From Rhodococcus rhodnii (GTDB lineage: Bacteria; Actinomycetota; Actinomycetes; Mycobacteriales; Pseudonocardiaceae), in the NCBI GenBank assembly GCA_000720375.1, contig JOAA01000043.1, positions 5,442 through 69,441 of the forward strand: a stretch of DNA of 64,000 nucleotides, in the 5' to 3' direction. A program made the position numbers and the translations under genes. The notes below the pieces were generated by a model. That model was given only the letters and a program-made list of their open reading frames with translations, was not told the DNA's origin and did not search any database. This document shows, piece after piece, positions 60,528-64,000 of the stretch; position 1 is the stretch's first letter, and each line of letters starts with the position of its first letter.

Positions 60528-61324
60528 CGCTGGCCTCCGTTCACTGTGTCCCACTCGTCCGACAGGTCCTCGGTTTCCGCCCCCGTGATGGCGGCGACCA
60601 GGCTTTCGGTTGTCGCGTCGGCGGCACGAAGCCGGGCGACCCGTCTGCCGAGGCGCATCACCTCGATGCGGTCCGCGACCGCGAGCACCTCGGGGACGCT
60701 GTGACTGATGAGCACCACCGCCACCCCGGAGGACCGGACACGCTCGATGAGTCCCAGCACGTTGCGGGTCTGGGTGACTCCAAGCGCGGCCGTCGGCTCG
60801 TCCATGAAGACCACCCGGCTGGCCCACATCACGGCTCGGCACACCGCGACGCCTTGACGCTGGCCGCCGGACAGCGACTCCACCGCGCCGTGCTCGGCGC
60901 GCACTGTGACCCCGAGCCGGTCGAAGGCTTGGCGCGCCTGTGCCCGCATGGCGGCGTGGTCCAGAAAACCGAGCCGCCCAAACAGCCCTTTGCGGACCAA
61001 CTCCCGGCCGAGGAACAGGTTCGCGGGCGGGTCGAGCGTGTCGGCCAATGCGAGATCCTGGTACACGGTCTCGATTCCGCGCCTGCGGGCGTCCTGTGCG
61101 GATGTCAACGACACGCGTTCGCCGTCGAACCAGATCTCCCCGGCGTCCGGGGTCAGCACGCCGGAGAGCGCCTTGACAAGGGTGCTCTTCCCCGCGCCGT
61201 TGTCCCCCATGAGGGCGACCACCTCACCCTCGCACACTTCGAAGTCGGCTCCGCGTAGCGCTTCGACGTGACCGAAGCTCTTCCTGATGCCGCGAGCCTC
61301 GAGCAATGCCGGTGGACTCGCCAT
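60524..61324 (-). CDS. Sugar ABC transporter ATP-binding protein, single-domain
   Basis: ATG at 61324 with AAGGAGACAGG; 266 residues. Walker A GDNGAGKST, signature LSGGQRQGVAVCRAV, Walker B VVFMDEPTAAL and the switch histidine in LISHSVPEV. Unlike RbsA (about 500 residues, two ATPase halves) this is a single-domain protein of the FrcA type. First gene of the transporter operon, reading away from the SIS/ROK genes. Confidence 0.93.
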   Translation of the reverse strand: MASPPALLEARGIRKSFGHVEALRGADFEVCEGEVVALMGDNGAGKSTLVKALSGVLTPDAGEIWFDGERVSLTSAQDARRRGIETVYQDLALADTLDPPANLFLGRELVRKGLFGRLGFLDHAAMRAQARQAFDRLGVTVRAEHGAVESLSGGQRQGVAVCRAVMWASRVVFMDEPTAALGVTQTRNVLGLIERVRSSGVAVVLISHSVPEVLAVADRIEVMRLGRRVARLRAADATTESLVAAITGAETEDLSDEWDTVNGGQR

Positions 61325-61370
61325 CCTGTCTCCTTGTGCTGTCTGTCGATGTTTGTGACGAAACGTACAC

Positions 61371-61417
61371 ATCCGAACAGACAATAACAATCAGTTCGAA
61401 CAAAGATCTTGTTCGGA
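61371..61417. promoter_or_regulatory. Inverted repeats, candidate DeoR operator
   Basis: TCCGAACA (61372-61379), CGAACA (61397-61402) and TGTTCGGA (61410-61417) form overlapping palindromes in the 174-bp gap between the divergent transporter and SIS genes. This stretch is markedly AT-rich. The position suits a repressor controlling both arms. Confidence 0.6.
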
Positions 61418-61498
61418 TGGGTTGTTTTTGTGATCGGACCTGTGTGACGCTCCGTTCGTGCGGTCCGTGTGCTTCCCGATGCGCCCAAGGAGAACGCT

Positions 61499-62548
61499 GT
61501 GCCCGACTCCCCTGAGCAACCTCTCCAGCAGTTGCCCCAATACGTCCTGGACATCCTGGGGCAGCCACTGGCCCTGCGCGGCCTGCTGACCGCGGGGCTG
61601 GGCTCGGCGGCGACCAACTTCCTGTCCCAAGGGCTCGCGGGCTTCGACCGGATCCTGATCACCGGAATGGGTGCCTCCCTGTACGCGAGCTACCCGAGCT
61701 ACCTGCGCCTGGCCAGGGCCGGTCTGCCGGTCTGGTTGGTGGAGACCGGGGAGTTGCTGCATGACGTGCCGGAACTGGTCACCGACCGCTCACTGCTGTG
61801 GGTGGCGTCGCAGTCCGGCGAATCAGCGGAGGTCCAGGCTCTGCTCGAACGGTGCGTCACCCCTCGGCCAACCGTGCTGGGCATCGTGAACAACGCCGAC
61901 AGCGCATTGGCCCAGGCGGCCGATGTTGTCATCGAACTGCATGCCGGCGAGGAGAGGGCGGTGAGCACTCGAACGTACGTCAACACGCTCGCCGCGTCAG
62001 CGCTCGCCGTCCGCCTCGCCCTCGGTGAGCCCGAGAGCACCGATCTCTTCGCCGCGGTCGGCGCCGTGCAGCGCTACCTTGACGACTGGCGTGCGCACGC
62101 CGACGCGATCGGCGACGCGATATCCACACCGGACACCCTGTTCATCCTCGCTCGGGGAGCGTCCCTCGCTGCGGCGAACGCCGGGGCACTGATCATCAAA
62201 GAAGCGGCGAAATACCACGCGGAAGCACAGAGCACCAGCCAGTTCCGGCACGGGCCGCTGGAGATGGTCGCCGAGGGCGTCACCGCCGTGCTGCTCGAAG
62301 GCGATCGCCACACCGCCCCGCTCGGCCAACGACTGGCCGATGACATCCGCCGGTACGGCGGGCGAGTTGTCTGGCTCGGCCAGACGGTGCCCGACCCGGA
62401 CGCCCTTTCCCTGGCGGCCTGCCGCGGGGCGGCGCGGCACATCGCGGAGATCCTCCCGCTGCAGTTGCTCAGCGTCGTACTCGCCGAGCGCGCCGCCATC
62501 GAGCCAGGCGTGTTCCGCCACCTGGAAAAGGTCACAAGAGTCCTGTAA
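61499..62548 (+). CDS. SIS-domain sugar isomerase (GlmS isomerase/AgaS-like)
   Basis: GTG at 61499 with AAGGAG six bases upstream; 349 residues. Two SIS domains: ITGMGASLYASYPSYLRLAR, WVASQSGESAEVQALLERC with the sugar-phosphate Ser-Gly-Glu-Ser motif, and FILARGASLAAANAGALIIK plus STSQFRHGPLEMV. This is the isomerase half of GlmS, as in FrlB or AgaS deglycases/deaminases. It probably processes an amino sugar phosphate produced by the pathway. Divergent from the transporter; the ROK gene follows within 20 bases. Confidence 0.9.
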   Translation: MPDSPEQPLQQLPQYVLDILGQPLALRGLLTAGLGSAATNFLSQGLAGFDRILITGMGASLYASYPSYLRLARAGLPVWLVETGELLHDVPELVTDRSLLWVASQSGESAEVQALLERCVTPRPTVLGIVNNADSALAQAADVVIELHAGEERAVSTRTYVNTLAASALAVRLALGEPESTDLFAAVGAVQRYLDDWRAHADAIGDAISTPDTLFILARGASLAAANAGALIIKEAAKYHAEAQSTSQFRHGPLEMVAEGVTAVLLEGDRHTAPLGQRLADDIRRYGGRVVWLGQTVPDPDALSLAACRGAARHIAEILPLQLLSVVLAERAAIEPGVFRHLEKVTRVL

Positions 62549-62567
62549 TCCACTGGAGGTACGAACG

Positions 62568-63578
62568 ATGGCCGAAGCCTCCCCTGAGGACAAGAACCAC
62601 ACCACGCTCGCACTGGACATCGGCGGCACGTGGATCCGTGCCGCCGCGGTCACCCACGATGGAATGTTGCTCGGTGTGCGCAAGCAAGCAAACCCTCCCA
62701 CCGGTTCCGCGACGGAGATCCTCGCGTTGTGTGCGCAACTGGCTGACGAGGCGTGGGCTGCCAGCCCCGTGCCGCCGCTGGGGCTTGGAGTGAGCACGAC
62801 CGGGCCGGTGAATCCGCGGACCGGTGTCCTGTACGACCCGCCGAACACACCAGCCGGATTCTCCGGCCTGCCCCTCGGTCAGTACCTGCGAGAACAATTG
62901 GACCTGGCGGTGGTCGTGGACCGGGACACCAACGCGGCGGCGCTCGCCGAGCAGCGTTTCGGCGCGGCCCGAGGCTGCACTGACTTCGTGTACCTCACGG
63001 TCTCAACGGGCATCGGCGCCGCGGTCATAGCCGACGGCGAGCTGTTGCGTGGCGCCGACGGTGCTGCCGGGGAGCTCGGCCATGCAGTGGTTGCGCCTGA
63101 CGGGCCGGTGTGTGGCTGCGGCCGCCGCGGCTGTCTCGAAGCGGTCGCGGCCGGACCTGCGATCGGCCGGGCCGCGGACCAGTACGCCCGGGCCAACCCC
63201 GGATCCGGCCTGGCCCAGCTGCGTGACTCGCTCGGCGGCACTCCATTGCGAGGCCACCACGTCGGCGCCGCGGCCCTGGACGGCGACCCCGATGCGCGCA
63301 AGATCCTGGCCGCCGTCGGAGCGGCCGTGGTCTCCAGCATCGTCGACATCGTCAACGTGTTCAATCCACAGCGGGTAGTGCTGGGCGGCGGCGTCGCGAT
63401 GGCCCAACCAAACTGGATAGAAGAAGCGAACGACGCATTGCGACAGTCAGCGCTGCAACCAGCGAGCGAGACCGCCCGCGTCGTCCCGACCGAGCTCGGC
63501 GACAACGGCGGGCTACTCGGCGCCGCGCTCCTGCTCGACCAGCCAGATCATGGTGCCCGGCACCGCCGCCGAGAATAG
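62568..63578 (+). CDS. ROK-family sugar kinase
   Basis: ATG at 62568 with GGAGGT upstream; 336 residues. ATP-binding LALDIGGTWIRAA, sugar-binding NTPAGFSGLPLGQ and VDRDTNAAALAEQ, GTGIGAA-like STGIGAAVI, and the zinc-binding motif CGCGRRGCLEAVA. There is no helix-turn-helix, so it is a kinase rather than a ROK repressor. Likely phosphorylates the sugar brought in by the ABC importer, for example N-acetylmannosamine or a glucose-type sugar (inference). Confidence 0.93.
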   Translation: MAEASPEDKNHTTLALDIGGTWIRAAAVTHDGMLLGVRKQANPPTGSATEILALCAQLADEAWAASPVPPLGLGVSTTGPVNPRTGVLYDPPNTPAGFSGLPLGQYLREQLDLAVVVDRDTNAAALAEQRFGAARGCTDFVYLTVSTGIGAAVIADGELLRGADGAAGELGHAVVAPDGPVCGCGRRGCLEAVAAGPAIGRAADQYARANPGSGLAQLRDSLGGTPLRGHHVGAAALDGDPDARKILAAVGAAVVSSIVDIVNVFNPQRVVLGGGVAMAQPNWIEEANDALRQSALQPASETARVVPTELGDNGGLLGAALLLDQPDHGARHRRRE

Positions 63579-63613
63579 TCGATCTTCGTGTCGATTTAGT
63601 TCAGCGCATATCT

Positions 63614-63656
63614 TGTTGACGGTTTGACTGGGCAATCCAGTCAAACCGTCAACAAT
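63614..63656 (+). terminator. Perfect 19-bp stem hairpin after the ROK gene
   Basis: TTGTTGACGGTTTGACTGG and its exact complement enclose a 5-base loop (GCAAT), 35 bases past the ROK stop, followed by TTTATG. A strong intrinsic terminator. Confidence 0.9.
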
Positions 63657-63792
63657 TTATGATTCACCTATTGTCGCGGTCGGAACGGACGTCGCCGACA
63701 CACGGCCCGACTTGACACTTCGATCGACCTGCCGATTCACCATCGGCTCAGTCATTACACGGAGTAGCATCGAACGGACTCGCCCCCACCAT

Positions 63793-63809
63793 TCGTGTCA
63801 TTGACACGA
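63793..63809. promoter_or_regulatory. Perfect 8-bp palindrome, candidate operator
   Basis: TCGTGTCA-T-TGACACGA lies in the 63657-63924 gap, upstream of the partial gene at the window end. A site for a dimeric regulator is possible. The remainder of the gap shows no gene. Confidence 0.5.
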
Positions 63810-63924
63810 GTATGGCCTCGTGAAACCTTCGCGTGGCCTGGACGGGTCGATGTCAATGGAGAATCGATTTCGTCGAACGCATTCGCCAGGCGTTGAGATA
63901 GCTATTCCGTGAATCGGAGGATCA

Positions 63925-64000
63925 GTGTTCGTATGCGCTGGGTCTGTGTCTGACGGTGATGCACCGGGAGGGGAGGGAGACCGGCGGCTGGTCTACCGGC
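63925..64000 (+). CDS. Possible start of a gene running out of the window
   Basis: GTG at 63925 has GGAGG four bases upstream and the frame is open to the last base (VFVCAGSVSDGDAPGGEGDR). Too short to identify. Confidence 0.35.
   Translation, partial: MFVCAGSVSDGDAPGGEGDRRLVYR

Noticed and set aside
1..64000. tRNA, rRNA and riboswitch genes
   Set aside because: Scanning by eye showed no tRNA cloverleaf ends, rRNA segments or known riboswitch cores. A covariance search would be needed to exclude small RNAs.

Overview
The window is high-GC DNA of about 64 kb. Its gene content points to an actinomycete, most likely a Pseudonocardiales relative: a SARP regulator, several DUF5753/Scr1-type helix-turn-helix regulators, GTG starts, overlapping ATGA/GTGA junctions and many secreted sugar-active proteins. 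The taxonomic placement is inference. I found no tRNA, rRNA or CRISPR array.

Layout. (1) 1-9.9 kb: the edge of a nonribosomal peptide cluster. It holds the 3' part of an NRPS (C-A-T), a TauD-type Fe(II) oxygenase, an SbnB/SbnA pair for 2,3-diaminopropionate, and a threonine-synthase-like PLP enzyme. A 0.6 kb gap with a decayed methyltransferase fragment follows, then a large SARP/NB-ARC/TPR regulator with three TTA codons. (2) 10-17 kb: a 14-TM MFS exporter, a DUF1269 protein, an AI-2E-type permease, two small unknown genes, a decayed mgtA next to an intact mgtC-like gene, and a TnpB remnant. (3) 17-23.4 kb: two tandem paralogous LAL (MalT-like LuxR) regulators, diverging from two small genes. 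(4) 23.5-33.9 kb: two members of a small secreted protein family with a shared leader, then a five-gene envelope operon. The operon encodes a GT2-GtrA-HPr-kinase-like fusion, a GT-C glycosyltransferase, a phosphoesterase-like protein lacking key residues, a secreted anchored protein and a GH99-like hydrolase. A decayed TnpB element interrupts it. (5) 34-40.5 kb: an accessory block on the minus strand with HTH regulators, a dTMP-kinase-like gene, a DEDDh exonuclease, a radical SAM protein and an ASCH-domain gene. Two of these genes look frameshifted. (6) 40.8-48.2 kb: secreted metallophosphoesterase, two-component system, secreted glycosidase-like protein, lipoprotein-like beta-propeller and MFS. 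(7) 48.6-55.3 kb: a His-rich metal-binding protein, the third small secreted paralog inside a duplicated segment that still carries the truncated start of the GT2 gene, an IS1380 remnant, and small accessory genes. (8) 55.5-64 kb: a sugar-utilisation locus with a GH5/GH42-like glycosidase, DeoR regulator, sugar ABC transporter (binding protein, permease, ATPase), and a divergent SIS isomerase and ROK kinase. An inverted-repeat operator lies between the two arms.

The most interesting items are the three-copy secreted family with its conserved leader and duplicated GT2 start, the GT2-GtrA-HPrK fusion operon, and the 34-40.5 kb nucleic-acid-processing block. All assignments are by eye from motifs. 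No database search was run.
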